This document shows positions 1 to 12,251 of a DNA stretch of 64,000 nucleotides, piece by piece; position 1 is the first letter of the stretch, and each line of letters opens with the position of its first letter. The notes beneath the pieces are model-generated. The model was not told the origin of the DNA. It saw only the letters and a list, made by a program, of their open reading frames with translations, and ran no database searches. The translations under genes and the position numbers were made by a program. Origin of the DNA: Thozetella sp. PMI_491 (lineage: Eukaryota; Ascomycota; Sordariomycetes; Chaetosphaeriales; Chaetosphaeriaceae). The DNA lies in contig MU270045.1 of assembly GCA_021432635.1 (NCBI GenBank), forward strand, positions 62,001 to 126,000. Reading direction: 5' to 3'.

Positions 1-432
1 ATCGAATACCTAGACCCCAATGACGTAATTGTTAACCTAGTTGAGCCAGGGCTCTGTAGGGGAACCGACGTGCACAGGGATCTCCCCGGAGCTGCTAGTG
101 CTTTCATGAAATGTGTAAAGGCGCTGCTTGGTCGAGACGCCCGGGATGGAGCATGGACATACGTTGACGCTGCTGTGGTCAAGGGCAAAGAATCTCATGG
201 ATGTTTTTGTGAGGACTGGGAGATTCGTGCGTAAGTTTGGCTTATATAACTTCTGGTAGAGGCGTCTTGCTAACTGATTGTCCTTTCATATAGATTTACC
301 CCGCTTGTCTATCTTCCAGAAGGGAAGCCCATTATGGATGCGCTGTGGGAAGAGACGTTGGAGGAGTTCGAATTTGCTGGAGCCCGAGGCATTCTAGAAG
401 CTACGCGTGGGGTCAAAATCGGCGGACACTAG
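1..432 (+). CDS. Short-chain dehydrogenase/reductase, 3' end (5' partial)
   Basis: This is the C-terminal part of an SDR-family NAD(P)-dependent oxidoreductase; the Rossmann and catalytic parts lie beyond the left edge. The frame is open from base 1 to 230. An intron at 231-293 (GTAAGT donor, CTAAC branch near 270, TAG acceptor) follows, and exon 294-432 ends in TAG. The visible protein begins IEYLDPNDVIVNLVEPG, the usual post-catalytic strand and loop of fungal SDRs (VNLV-(D/E)-PG). It continues with GAWTYVDAAVVKGKESHG, typical of a fungal SDR subfamily. The substrate is unknown. The gene converges on the PKS across 513 bp, so it could supply a ketoreduction to the adjacent pathway, but that is inference from position only. 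Confidence 0.8.
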
Positions 433-698
433 CATGGATTTTTCCTGTAAAGATATAATTCGAGAAAAGAGCATATCACAAGCGCACGCTCCGCCATATT
501 TTTGCATATATTAATAGACATTGCGTCGAACCACCTCATCAATACAGCACTCGCGTGCCGCCACTTGCCCCTAGTTGTAGCTAAGGGTCTAAGGTCGAGT
601 TTAAGTTACGCGCGGGGTACGGAGATACCAGGCACATTCCTTAACCACTGCAATTTCGGATGCAAACTATCCCCCTAGGAACTAGATATTTTCTTACT

Positions 699-722
699 CA
701 GTCGCCATTGTTATGGCGACTG
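699..722. repeat. Perfect 10-bp inverted repeat with 4-nt loop between convergent genes
   Basis: CAGTCGCCAT, TGTT, then ATGGCGACTG form a perfect hairpin 267 bp beyond the SDR stop codon and 224 bp beyond the PKS stop codon on the other strand. The rest of 433-945 is AT-rich with no coding signal. The hairpin could lie in the 3' untranslated region of either gene. Its function is unknown. Confidence 0.6.
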
Positions 723-945
723 GTTGATTTAGATAGCATATCACTAATATACAAAATGATGCTTCGGTCATGCTAGGAATTTTTTTAAATGGCTGTTTGG
801 CTTAATTTTAGCGTTGTTATATAGTATGAATACATAGCACGAGATTCGCCACCATAGTACCTAGGTATTCTTCGTGTTTAATGCTTGGGTGCACTATGCC
901 AAGCGAAGCAAATGTGACGGCATGTTACTAGGCATGAATAACTAG

Positions 946-3900
946 CTATATGGTAGGGTGGAACAACTTCGAGAGACCGACAGCCGCGTGTTCGCCGAGG
1001 GCGTGCAGTGTCCCCACGGCCAGCATTTCAAGCACACTAATGTCAAAGCCCAAAGCTTGCCTCCACCACTGCCGCATCTCGATTGCCACTAAAGAATCCA
1101 TGCCTAGATCAGATAGCGAGCAAGATGTCTTCAAATCCTCCTCGGACTTGAGCAAGAGAGTAAATAGCTTCTTCCCAATCTCTTGTGCCAAAATGTTAGC
1201 GGATTCCGGCCCATGTAACAAGGCAGCATCAGATCGGGCCTTGGCGAGGAAGGTCTTCAAAGTGTCGTTTGAACCTGATGCCAATTCACCGACACTAACG
1301 CCGCTATTGTGGAACACTGCCATGCGGATGTCCTTCTTGTACAGAGCACGATTGCTGGGATCGCCCAAGGGAATCGGCGAGCGGAGGCCAACACTGAAGT
1401 GGTTGCGCATAGTAAAGACACCAGTGCTGGAAGATGTGCTTCCTGTCCCTGTTGATAGGAAGGCCATGGCTGCGGCCATGGATTCGAGGAATTCCTGCTC
1501 CGACAAAGAGCTGCCGCAGGAGCCTGTAACCTTGAGTCGAACCGAATCCCGCGTAGCCAAGTAGCCAACCTCAGCAACAGCACCTATATCGATGGCAGAG
1601 ACAGGCAAGCCAAGACTAGTGCGGTATTGGACAAAAGCGTCCAGGAAGGTGTTGGCACCGGCGTAGTTGACCTGGCCTGGCTGCCCAACAATGCCCGAGA
1701 GAGAGCTGAAGAGAAGGAAGAAGTCGAGGTCCGCAGCGGCTGACACCGAAACATGGTGCAAGTTCCACGTGCCTTGCACCTTAGGGTTAACGGTTTCCCT
1801 CCACTGCTCGATTGTCATGCGAGAGAAATTTTCGTCAGAGAGCACCATGGACATCTGAAGGATACCCTTGAGAGAACCTGCCGCCTTGGACACCGCGTTG
1901 GCCACGTCGTCCTTGTTAGTCACGCTCCCTGGCACGAGATCGGTACGACAGCCCATGCTGGCAAGCTCCTCAACAAAGTCGAGATAGTCCGCATTATTGA
2001 TGCTGGCACTACGAGATAGGTAGATGAGGTGTCGCGCTCCGTGATGCACCATCCACGTTGAGAGAGATCTGCCTAGACCGCCCAAGCCACCGACCAACAG
2101 GTAGGATGCGGAGGCGTCGAAATGGATCGGCTTCTTTCTCTTCACAACCGACGGGTTTAGATGGACAGCCCCAGATCCGTCCCTCATTGACACCACAATT
2201 TTGCCAAGGTGCACACCCTGCTGCATATAACGGAAGGCATCAAGATTATCTGCGGCGTCGAATACCTTAATAGGGTTGATGGCAACGATGTTGCCCTGCT
2301 GGAACAGATTGACAATTGAACTGAGGAGCCTGAGCTCGTGATGCGTCAGCGGGCAGCCACGCGCGAATGAAAGCGCCAAGGCGCTATAATAGACGTCACA
2401 AAAGCACTTACTCCTTAGCAACAGCGGGCTTTTTCTTGCAAATTTCGTCTAGATCGACGGCACAGTAGCTGCGGTTCGCCAAGAAAGGGCTCAGATCAAG
2501 CTTGCCGAAACCGAGCAAGTCTCGCTTGCCGATCTCGACCATCTTGCCGAACTCAGCGACGCAAGTCCAGGTAGCATGCAGTAGCTCTCCCGATAGAGAG
2601 TTGAGCACCAGGTCGGTACCCCGACCGGCGGTCTCGCGCATGAGATCCGCGACAAATGTGTTGTTGCGTGAATTGAAGATACGATTTCGCGGCAGCCCAA
2701 AGGCCTCCATTAGGTACTGCACCTTCTCTTCATTGCCAACGGTAGTGTAGATCTCGGCGCCGACCATGCGCGCGAGCTGAACTGCAGCCAGGCCAACGCC
2801 ACCGCAAGCGCTGTGGATCAGGATAGACTGGAGTACAGTTAGCGAGCAGGGCAAGCTCGGGATACCGTAGCGTGGAAGCGATGGAGTCAGCTTACTTGGC
2901 CCTTCTGAAGGTTACCGACGTTAAACAGCGAGTATATAGCTGTCGAATACACGCAGGGCATGGTAGCAGCATCTTCGAAGCGTAGATTGCCGGGAATGCG
3001 GACACAGGTATGCTCGGACACGGTGACGTGGGTAGCAAAAGAGCAATGCGCTATTAGCATCACGCGATCGCCAATCATTAGACTCTCGACATCGGGTGCG
3101 GTGCGGCACACAATGCCAGCAGCCTCTAAGCCAAATCCGTTCGCGGGCGCCTCCACGACGTCTATGGCGCAAAGAACGTCCTGATTACATCTTTGTTAGC
3201 CCGCAGTTTTAGGGAACCGCAGCGTGCTTACTTACCTTGAAGTTTAAGCCGGCCGCATAGATCTCAACCTCGACATCGCTGCCCTGCAAGACCGGGGTCT
3301 CTTTCGTGGCCCAGTGCAACGCGCTGAGGCGACCGGGCTTGCTGGTCTGTAGGACGACGCGATCGCTCTCGTGGGCAACATAAATTTCGCTACGGATAGA
3401 GAAGGGGCGGATCCTTCCGACGTACACGGTGTTGTCAGCAATCACATACTCCATCTCGGGCTTGAGCGCCTCGTCTTCCTCGCGTGCCTGGAATCTCTCA
3501 AACACGTCAACGATGCAGCTCGATGAAGCATCCATGCTGTCCACCTCGCACGTCGCGAAGTCAACAAGCATCTCGGAGCGCACCGTGCGAGCGACACCGT
3601 TGATCTGAGCGTAGCGTGGATCTCGGCATCGCATCTGCGAGAGATGGGTGACCCACAACACGCCGCAGTCCCCCAGGCTGCCCACGAGGTGCTTGAAGGA
3701 TTCGAAGCGGGCGGCGCTCAAAGTTTCAAAAAAGGGCATGTCCTTGTCGAGCAGCGCAATGACGTCCTGCGCAGCAGGTAGCGTCTCGTCTAGCACGCGA
3801 CGGTCCACAGTGTATCCATGGCCCTGTAGGGTCTCGTAAAGTAGACAGTCATCGCTATGCGCGTCTAGACGAAGCAGCGTCACTCGCTTCTTGAGCATAG

Positions 3901-6900
3901 TTTCGAGCTGGGGACGCGCGAGAATCATGGTGCTCTGGTGTTGTGGCGCCTCCGAGTCGAGGACTACCGCGTCTGGACTCTGGAATCCCGCGCGCCTCAG
4001 CTCGACGCCCCATTGCTCGACACCGTCACACGGCTTTTCGGGCTGTCCATTCGGCTCACTGTACCGCCAGCCTGGCAAGGTGCCCCATATGTAGTTAACC
4101 CAGATAGAGTTCGGGTTGATCTCGTGCAGAAGAAGACGCCCGTTGGTGCTCAGGAGTTTTCGGATGTTTCGAAGGCTCTGTTCGAGAAATGGTGTGGACT
4201 GGGCGACGTTGGTGGCTAGGATGAGATCGAACGTACGCCCATTAAAGCCCTGCTCAGACGGGTCGCAGCTAATATCGAGGGTGACATACTCCATGTTAGA
4301 GTGCGCCTCGAAGCGCTTCTTGGCTGCGCCTAAGATGCTCGACGAGACGTCAGTAAACGTGTATTTGAAGTAGAGCACCTCACCGCCGGGAGGGGCCAGT
4401 TCCTTGAGAACTAACTCGGTCAGGGACCCCATGCCTGCGCAGATCTCAAGAACGCGCAGGTTTGGTTTGGCATGAGCGAGGTACCGAAGCAAGAGGGACT
4501 CATTCCACGGCTTGAGGTAGCTGTGGAGCTGGGTGAAGGTCTTGTCGACCTGGAGGGCGTCTAGCGGCTCCAGCTCACCGGTGAAGAAGAGAACAACATT
4601 AGCGAGGATCTTATTAATTGCCATCGCCGCTGCCGCCGCAGGCGTGCTTAAGAGGCATCTAACTAGGGCGTCGGCCCGGTCCTGGATCGAGGCACAGTCC
4701 AGAGTGGCAACCTCGCTAAGGCATGCAGCCTTCAGCTGGCGATTTATCCACGAGCGGAACTTGAGCATGTGCGGCACTGATGCCTGAAGGCCTGCGAGGC
4801 GGCGTTGCGTAAGGATTATGCATAGGCGGCTCAGTTCGTCCAACCTTGGCGCATAGGAGCTATTGTTGATAGGGCGCGAAATATAGCTTGAGGCCGGGAG
4901 GAAGTCGATATGGGGGGCCCATTCGATGCGAGCTACGTTTTCCATGTCCAAACTCTCGATTTGATCATCCAGAGCTGATAGGCGGATCCCGGAGCTGCGT
5001 AGTACAGCCCGTTCGCCTGCGACGCACTGGCTCTGGCCTACGATAGAGCCGTTGGGGGTGAAGGATGCCGACGAATGAACCCGGACCTTGGACGTGGAGC
5101 GGCGGACATGGAGCTTGTCAACGTAAGTAGGGATCATCATCTTGGATGGACCGGGGAGACTGTAGCCCCGAGAAGCCGCCACGCTAAGTAGCTGCAAGGC
5201 TGCGTCGATGATAGTGGGATGCAGGTGGTAGCCAGAGCCGTCCACGTCTCTCGCTACGGCACTTGCAGTGGCCTTTCTATCTTGCGTGCCAGACCGAACA
5301 TCTTCTAGGCGCCGGAATGCCGGGCCAAAGTTCAGGCCGGACCTGGCCATGGAGTCGTAACATCGACGAGAGGTGATTTTGCGAGGCAGAAGCGCGCCGA
5401 TGTCATCGGGCATCCCCAGGCTATCCCGATGTGCCCTGGCCTCGCCGGTACAGTGCTTAGTCCAGGTACTGCCCTTGTACGAAGCGATGGTGAAATCCCA
5501 CCACTCGCTGTCCAGGGAGTCGGTCAAGCGTTGGCGACGGAGTGTGGTGGTGATCTCGACTGGCTTGCTATCATTCAGGACCATCGCAGTACTGACTAAC
5601 ACATGACGCAGGTCAAACGCCTCGCTCGTTGCAGTAGCCTGGCTCACGGCCTCACCGGCCATGGCAACGTAGCCTGCGAAGGGAAACACCACGTCGTCTC
5701 TGATTCGATGGTCGCGGATCCACGGTGTGTTGTCGAGGTGGAACACGTTGCGGAACAAGATTTCGAATTCGGGGCTCTCAGGGACTCGTACACCCAAAAG
5801 GTCGTGATAGGGATGCGGCCGGAGTCGCCATTCCTTGCTAACGCGAGACTCGTGCCAAAACTTTCCCACGTGGTTCCACGGATATCTAGGCAGGTCTGGG
5901 AGCGTCGATCCGCCGGGGACAAGCGTCTGAAAGTCGATCGGCATATTCAGTAGATGCAGTTTGCCGATGGCCGTGAGGAAGCACTCGACACTGTCCTGGT
6001 TGCGGACCAAAGCAGAGATGTACGGGCCCGAATGGGAGTAGCGGGCCTGGATCTGCCGCACAGGACCTGCGAGGGCCGAGTGGGGTCCGATCTCGAAGAA
6101 GGCGGCATTGTTGGCCACAGGGTGCTCAAGAATGCTGGCCATGGCGGATAGGAAGCGCACGCGGGACTGCAGGTTTCTCTGCCAGTACCGGGCATCTAGG
6201 GCGGGTTCCCTGACGACCAGCTCCCCTGTAACGCTGCTGAAGAAAAGCTTGGTTGGTGCCCGGGGCTGCACCTCATGCTCGATCAAGGAATAATAGTGCT
6301 CTCCTATTTCTGCCATGTGGTGGGAGTGATAGGCCTTGTCGACCTGTAACATCCTCACCAGCACATCGGGGCGGGCCGCCTTAATAAGTCCTACCGCTTC
6401 CTCGACCGCCGGCGTGTCTCCTGCCAGCGTGATGCTCTTGGTTGAGTTCTCGCAAGCCACCACCACGCCGGGTACGAGGAACTCTTGCACACCGTCCGAG
6501 CTCATGCTGATCGCGGCCATGGCACCCTCCTTAGTCTGGACCAGCGCCGCCCGACCGCGGTGGAGAGCGAGGACGATGGCCTCCCTCGCAGTGATGGCCC
6601 CCGCTGCGTAGGCCGCCGCCATCTCGCCGCTCGAGTGGCCCACTACCGCATCGGGTCGGACGCCGATCGACGCTAGCGTATCAACAAGTGCAATCTGCAG
6701 GGCAGTGCAGAGTGGCTGCGACAACTCGGCCAGGCTGAGACGACTGGTCTTGCGCGGCTTCTGAAGCTCTTCCTCAATGTTCCACTCCGGCGGGAACTCG
6801 CAGCCTTGGAGGTAGCCGTCCATCTCGCGGATGCGGCTGAGGAAGACGCTGAATATTGGACTCCGCAGCAGCTGCTGACCCATCTTGGGCCACTGAGCGC

Positions 6901-8650
6901 CCTGTCCGGTGAAGACCATGACAAGTTTGGGCGTCTCACCTGCCTTTGCGGATGGAGACACTGTCACGCCCCCCAAGGCACTGGCGACAGCGAAGGCCCG
7001 TTGCGGCAGATGCATTCTGCGATTAGATAGCGTGTACGCGAGGTCAACCGCCCGATCAGGATTCTTGTCCAAAAAATCGCTATAGTTTTCGACTAGGGTC
7101 TTCAGGGAGTCGGCATGGTTGGCCGAGTACAGCAGCAGCTGCGCGGTGGGTGACGGACGAGAGGCCGCCGGAGACCAACCGAAGCTGCGCGCAGAGTCGA
7201 GGATAATGTGCGCATTGGAACCTCCGATTCCAAACGAGTTGATACTTATCCTCTCGCGCCGCGAGTCTGGCCAAGGAGTTGACTCAGTTGGCACCACAAG
7301 ACCGGTGGACTGGAATGGGATCTCAGGGTTTGGTCTGGTGAACTTGATGTTGGGGGGAATGATGCGGTGCTCAAGGGCCAGCACGGATTTGATGAGCGAC
7401 GTCAGCCCAGAGGCACCCTCCGAGTGGCCAAGGTTGGGCTTAACAGAACCGATAAACACACCACCCGAGGGACCAAAAACACGGCCGACAGCCCTGGTCT
7501 CGACCGGGTCGCCGACGGGAGTGCCAGTGCCGTGGCATTCCACAAATGCCGTCTCTGAGTAGTCAGCGATGCCGGCGACACGATACGCTCGTCGGATCAA
7601 GACCTCTTGGGCGCGTTCATTCGGCGCGGAGATGCCGCCCGGGCTCTTGCCATCGCTGTTCGTCGCCGTCGCGCGGATCAAGCTGCGGATCGGGTTACCG
7701 TCCCGCACCGCTGATGAAAATGGCTTCACGTAGATGGCAGAGATAGCCTCGCCGCGAGCGTAGCCATCAGCGTCCGCGGAGAATGTCTTGCAGGAGCCAT
7801 CCGGCGAGAGTACGCCCTGCTCCGCCATGGCCACCGTCATGCCCGGAGCGAGGATTAGATTGGCGCCCCCCACGATGGCCGACTCGCATTCGCCTCGGCC
7901 GAGGGCGAGACAGGCCTCATGCAGGGCGACAAGGGCCGCGGAGCAGCCGGTACGAATTACCATGCTGTTGGACGGTTACCTAAGGGTCGGGCACTGGATC
8001 TTGGATGGAGCGTACCTCGGTCCATGTAGGTCCATCTCGTACGAGACGCGGTTCGCCAGGTTGTAATCGCCGTAGCTGAACACGCGATACTGTCCGTACT
8101 GCTGCGTCTCCTTGGCGAACATCTCTACCCAATCCTCGCCGAAGCTGCCCATGTAGCAGCCGATCTGCCGCCCGCGCCAGCTGGTCTCGCCGGCATCCTC
8201 CATGCACTCACGAACAACCTCTAGCATCTGGCGTTGGTGCGGATCCGCCCGCGCGACCTCATTCCTCGACATCGAGAAGAACGACGTGTCCAGGCTGGAG
8301 ATGTCCACGCTCTCGTCCAGGAAGTATCCGTACTCGGTATTTACCGTACCTGGCTTTGAAGTCGATGAGTAGAACGATGAGACATTGTATCTCGAATCGG
8401 GAACGCGCCCACGCGCATCTCCCTTGGACTGCAGAAAGTCCCATAGCTGCTGCGGCGAATGAAGGCCACCCGGGAGACGAACTGCCATTCCACAAATCGC
8501 GATGGGCTCGCTCACAGCGTTGTCACCGTCAGTGTCGCTCGTCATGATCGTGCCTGCTGGGTCATGGGTCGCTCCATTAGTAGTGCCACTAGTCCCCCAG
8601 GCGGACGCCTGGCGGATGTCTGAGCCGGTCGTAAAGCCATTTCGGGACAT
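946..8650 (-). CDS. Highly reducing type I polyketide synthase (KS-AT-DH-MT-ER-KR-ACP)
   Basis: Iterative fungal HR-PKS of 2482 aa building a reduced, C-methylated chain from malonyl-CoA. Exons: 8650-8016, 7964-3236, 3180-2896, 2827-2412, 2329-946; introns of 51, 55, 68 and 82 nt restore one frame (7449 nt). Domains: KS with Cys219 in RTGCSAAL, His356 in ECHGTGTP, His392 in NLGHSEGA; AT with GHSSGE (Ser656); DH with His964 in RDHRIRDD and Asp1132 in HPTIID; C-methyltransferase with LEICAGMGSLTE near 1383; ER with GFGLEAAG and the NADPH loop SACGGVGLAA; KR with VGGLGGLGRS and VNYAGANTF; ACP with LGMDSLVA. All catalytic motifs look intact. No thioesterase, reductase, NRPS or carnitine-acyltransferase tail follows the ACP, so release must act in trans, most simply through the divergent oxoamine synthase at 9563. 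The product is unknown. Confidence 0.93.
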
Positions 8651-9562
8651 CTTTTTTTCTTCGTCTATTGCAGCCGCTGCGACTCTGTGGGTGACTAGAT
8701 ATCTAGCGAAGGAAACGAAGTTTAGCCTGGAGCTAACAGCTAGAGACTCCAGCGGTCTTGTACTAGCACAATTAGTAAATATTATTAGGAATTGTTCGCA
8801 TAATATACTAGCATTATAAGCACTCCTCGCTATATTCAGGTATTCGCGACTTCTGTAGCAATATTTCTACGGCCCTTCGCCAAGTATACACGTTCTGTGG
8901 CATGGAGCTTGTCCTTCGCAGGCTATGGGGTTCATGCGTCTTCCCAAGGCAACTCCATCAGCTCTTAGCAATGCTCATAGCGCGCAAAAGGAGGGGCGAA
9001 GAGCGCGTTTATGGTTGGGTATGAGTAACGACGTGCTCGCATAATATGGCTGACGTGTGCTGCGAAGATAGATAGTACCGCATTTTTATGCAAGCGGCCC
9101 CGTGTTTGCTTTTGCTTTTTGTTGGCCAGCAATTCCGCCATTACATCACCTGCATGAGAAAGCTGCTCATTAAGTGGTTTATATTCCCTGGGCGTCCTCA
9201 ATCCCTGCGAGACAGCTAATGAATATGTCAAGACTACTAGAGAAGACGCGGCTGAGCCCCGAAAATCGTATCCGGTGTCGAATCTGGGCGAAGAAACTCA
9301 GCGCGCCTCGTCCGAACTAGTGCAGTCCGAATGCACGCATGGTAAGAGCACACATAATCAATTGGATACAAGGATGCTAAAGTGGAGAGTGTGGTCGCGG
9401 GCAGCAGGCTCTCATCGGTTCGTGCATATCGGCGGGAATCGTCAGAGGTGCCTTCGAGTCATTCAGTCCTCCTGCCTGTTCTTCAACCTGCTTTGGACCC
9501 CGCGGCGTTGACGGCTCGGGCGAAAAGAGTCTTTTGTAAGGCTTGCAACTTCCGAGTACAAC
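8651..9562. promoter_or_regulatory. Shared divergent promoter of the PKS and the oxoamine synthase
   Basis: This 912-bp spacer separates the start codons of two divergent genes, an arrangement often used for co-regulation in fungal clusters. An AT-rich stretch lies at about 8765-8820 near the PKS side. I could not assign a specific factor-binding palindrome with confidence, and I see no coding exon in it. Confidence 0.5.
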
Positions 9563-11157
9563 ATGACCATCTTGTCGAAAGCCGCCTCAGATCCCTCGCT
9601 CTTGGAGCTCCAGAAATGGATCGAGGGCCAGAAACCCCGCGCGCCAGACATGAAAGATGCCCCTTTGTTCTACCGCAACCTAGAGGCAGCTTTGGACGAG
9701 CGGCGGACGAGGCACGGCTTCATCACCCTCCGGAACCAGGATCACACAAGTGACTTCTCCTCTAACGACTTTCTCTCCTTGGCAACATCGGGTATGCTGC
9801 GCAAGGCATTTCTTGATGAATTGAATTGCCATCCCGATTTCTACGTTGGCAGCACGGGGTCACGGCTTTCGGACGGCAACAACTCGTACATGGAGGCGCT
9901 GGAACGGCAAATTGCTCAATTCCATGGCGCCGAGACGGCCCTTATGGTCAGCTCGGGTTATGATGCTAATTGTGCAATATTCTCTGCGGTGCCTCGGCCT
10001 GGAGATGCTATCGTCTATGACGATCTCATACACGCCAGCGTACACGATGGAATGAAGAGTAGCTTGAGCTCGATTCAGATCCCATATCGGCACAACGATC
10101 CCGACTCGCTCAGAGAGACTCTTCTTTCGCTCAAAGAGACACAACCTCTCATTCGGCAGGGCGTTCGCTGTGTCCTCGTGGCAGTCGAGGCGGTTTATAG
10201 CATGGATGGGGACGTTGCTCCACTTGCAGAGATCGTTGAGGTCGTAAAGGACATCTTTCCCGATGGTAACGCCCAGATCATCATTGACGAAGCGCACTCC
10301 ACAGGGCTCCTTGGAAAGAATGGCCGGGGCCTGGTGTGCGCCCTAGGACTAGAAGAGCAGGTCGCGATCCGGCTTCATACGTATGGCAAGGGCTTAGGCA
10401 CGACTGGCGGTATGTAATTTCTCCATAATACCCCATAATTGATCGTTGAACAATGTTTAATCTAACCCGTAGTCCTTAGCCGCTATCCTCTCCAATGCAA
10501 CGGTGCGAAACATGCTAGTAAATTTTGCAAGGCCTGTGATCTACACGACAGCGCCATCATTTCCAATACTGGCCACCATCCGTGCTGGCTACAACCTGAT
10601 GGAGAGCGGGCAGACAAATGAGGTAACTTTGTGCTAATCTGCTGCGTTGGGGTGCAACGCTGACATGGAGCTTACCATTCTAGTTACAGGATCGCGTGCA
10701 GCATCTCACGAAGCTTTTCTTCCGGCTGATCAGCTACGATCCTATTTGGAAAGAAGCAGTCAATGCCCAAATCTGTTCCATTCCCCTCAGCGAGGACTGG
10801 GAGTCGCGACCATTTGTCACTCAATTTATTCCAATCTGGACGCGACAAGGTTACAACTTCTTCCTAGCTATGCATTTGATGAGAGATAGGTATTCCGCAA
10901 ACCCCATCGACCCCCCCATTGTCCCTAGGGGCACGGGGCGCGTGCGGCTGGTTATCCACGCGAGCAATACAGAGGCCGAGATCGAGGGTCTAGTAGCCTC
11001 CATCTGTAGATGGGCGCAGGAAATGCTGGACATCCATGAGGGCAAGATGCTGGGTGTCAAAGTGCCTAGCGCGATGCGAGTGATATACGGATTGATGCAA
11101 GCAGCCGAGGTCCAGCGCATGGACCCTTCCACATTGGCGGTCAATCCATTCGAATGA
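9563..11157 (+). CDS. PLP-dependent alpha-oxoamine synthase, BioF (AONS)-like
   Basis: Class I/II aminotransferase-fold enzyme of 487 aa. Exons 9563-10409, 10480-10622 and 10684-11157 join in frame; the last acceptor could instead lie 6 nt downstream. Family members condense an acyl thioester with an amino acid and lose CO2. Visible motifs are DFSSNDFLSL near the N-terminus, GSTGSRLSDGNN, the ring-stacking region SSGYDAN, ASVHDGM, the PLP-nitrogen aspartate in IIIDEAHSTGLLG, and the Schiff-base lysine in HTYGKGLGTTGG. Length and motifs fit the soluble 8-amino-7-oxononanoate synthase branch rather than the larger membrane Fum8/serine palmitoyltransferase type. A primary biotin role is possible, since fungal BioF looks similar. 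Divergence from an HR-PKS without a release domain favours polyketide off-loading; that role is inferred. Confidence 0.85.
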
Positions 11158-11199
11158 TTACTCTATAGAACCCTTTGTTTAGTACGCGGCTCCTGGGTT

Positions 11200-11339
11200 A
11201 GCTCAGTTTCTAGTATTAGCTCGATTTCTAGAGGTAGCTCGTTTTCTAATACTAGCTCGGTTTCTAAAGCCAGCCTATTCTCTAGAGCTAGTTTAATTTA
11301 CGGAGCAAGCCTGATTTCTGGAACCAGCTCTACTCTAGG
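11200..11339 (+). repeat. Degenerate 18-bp tandem repeat, about 7.8 units
   Basis: Units start at 11200, 11218, 11236, 11254, 11272, 11290 and 11308 with a partial eighth at 11326. The consensus is close to AGCTCGATTTCTAGAGGT. Because the unit is a multiple of three, the frame of the upstream oxoamine synthase stays open through the whole array, from its TGA (11155-11157) to a TAA at 11398-11400, reading as Ser-rich hexapeptides of the form SS(V/I/F)Sxx. It may be an ordinary minisatellite in the 3' UTR. The remainder of 11340-12030 holds nothing I can assign. Confidence 0.75.
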
Positions 11340-12034
11340 AGGATCACTCGCCTATTACCTAGGTATCTTTTGCCAAAGTAGTATTTCTAAATATGTCTAA
11401 AAGCCCCTTTCCCCTCTCCCCCCCTACTCCTAAGTTACGGAAGAGTTGGAGTACGATTCTTTCAAAATTGCAGTAGAATATAGGGTCCACTTTTTAGACT
11501 AGGGGTACAATTCTTTCGTTAATTGGGTATAAAAACAAGACAACCCTGATACGAGTAATCTAGGTTGAAAATATAACTGTCTACTTTATCAAGCAGGGCA
11601 CTACACACCTTTATAAATGACTCAAGGATTAGGCCGAAGCATATCAAGGGACAGGTGACAGGGGCATTAACTGAAATAACGAGTTGCGCAAGCCATTTTC
11701 CGGGAATTTGAGTCTCTGTGGCCATAGGCAGAAGCTTATCTTAACACCACAAGAGAATACAATCAAGAGCCAACTCTTGAAAGCTTGTAACTATGCGCTT
11801 CGCATCGGTTCTAGTACCGACCCTAAGAACAAAGCTGGTCTACCAACCTCGGTAGTTTTAATTTTGCTGGAGATTCTACCTTAGCCCCGCAATCTATTTT
11901 AATAGAATCAGCTCTGCCGAGAACTGATTCCTCCAGTCCCAGTTCAGGAAATCCATCATGCGCGGAGCAAGACACTAATAGGCTCGTGCGCAGGGATATT
12001 AACCGCCAGATGATGATCGGCCAGGTCGGAAAAT

Positions 12035-12065
12035 CCGGGGTGGAAATCCGGGGAAGAATCCGGGG
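12035..12065 (+). promoter_or_regulatory. Triple CreA-type (SYGGRG) site upstream of the LPMO gene
   Basis: CCGGGG occurs at 12035-12040, 12048-12053 and 12060-12065, embedded in repeated AATCCGGGG blocks spaced 12-13 bp apart. CCGGGG fits the SYGGRG consensus of the fungal carbon-catabolite repressor CreA/Cre1. The cluster lies 187-217 bp before the LPMO start codon, a usual distance for glucose repression of cellulolytic genes. Occupancy is inferred. Confidence 0.5.
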
Positions 12066-12251
12066 ACTCTAGTTGGCGCGGTACTTCCATTTAGTACGAA
12101 GATGGTGTTCTCGGGGCTCGATATAGGAATGTTTCGCCCCTCCCTGGTGTTCTAGTCGGCTTCTTCCTTGATGATGACCGTTGTGAATCGTAGCGAATAT
12201 CAAAATCACACCGCCTGTTTCTGTATCTTCAATACACCTCTAAAAGCCACG

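Noticed and set aside
7119-7562. Long plus-strand open frame inside the PKS.
   Set aside because: It is antisense to the KS domain, has no family motif, and is a by-product of GC-rich codon use. Other antisense frames in the PKS were rejected for the same reason.
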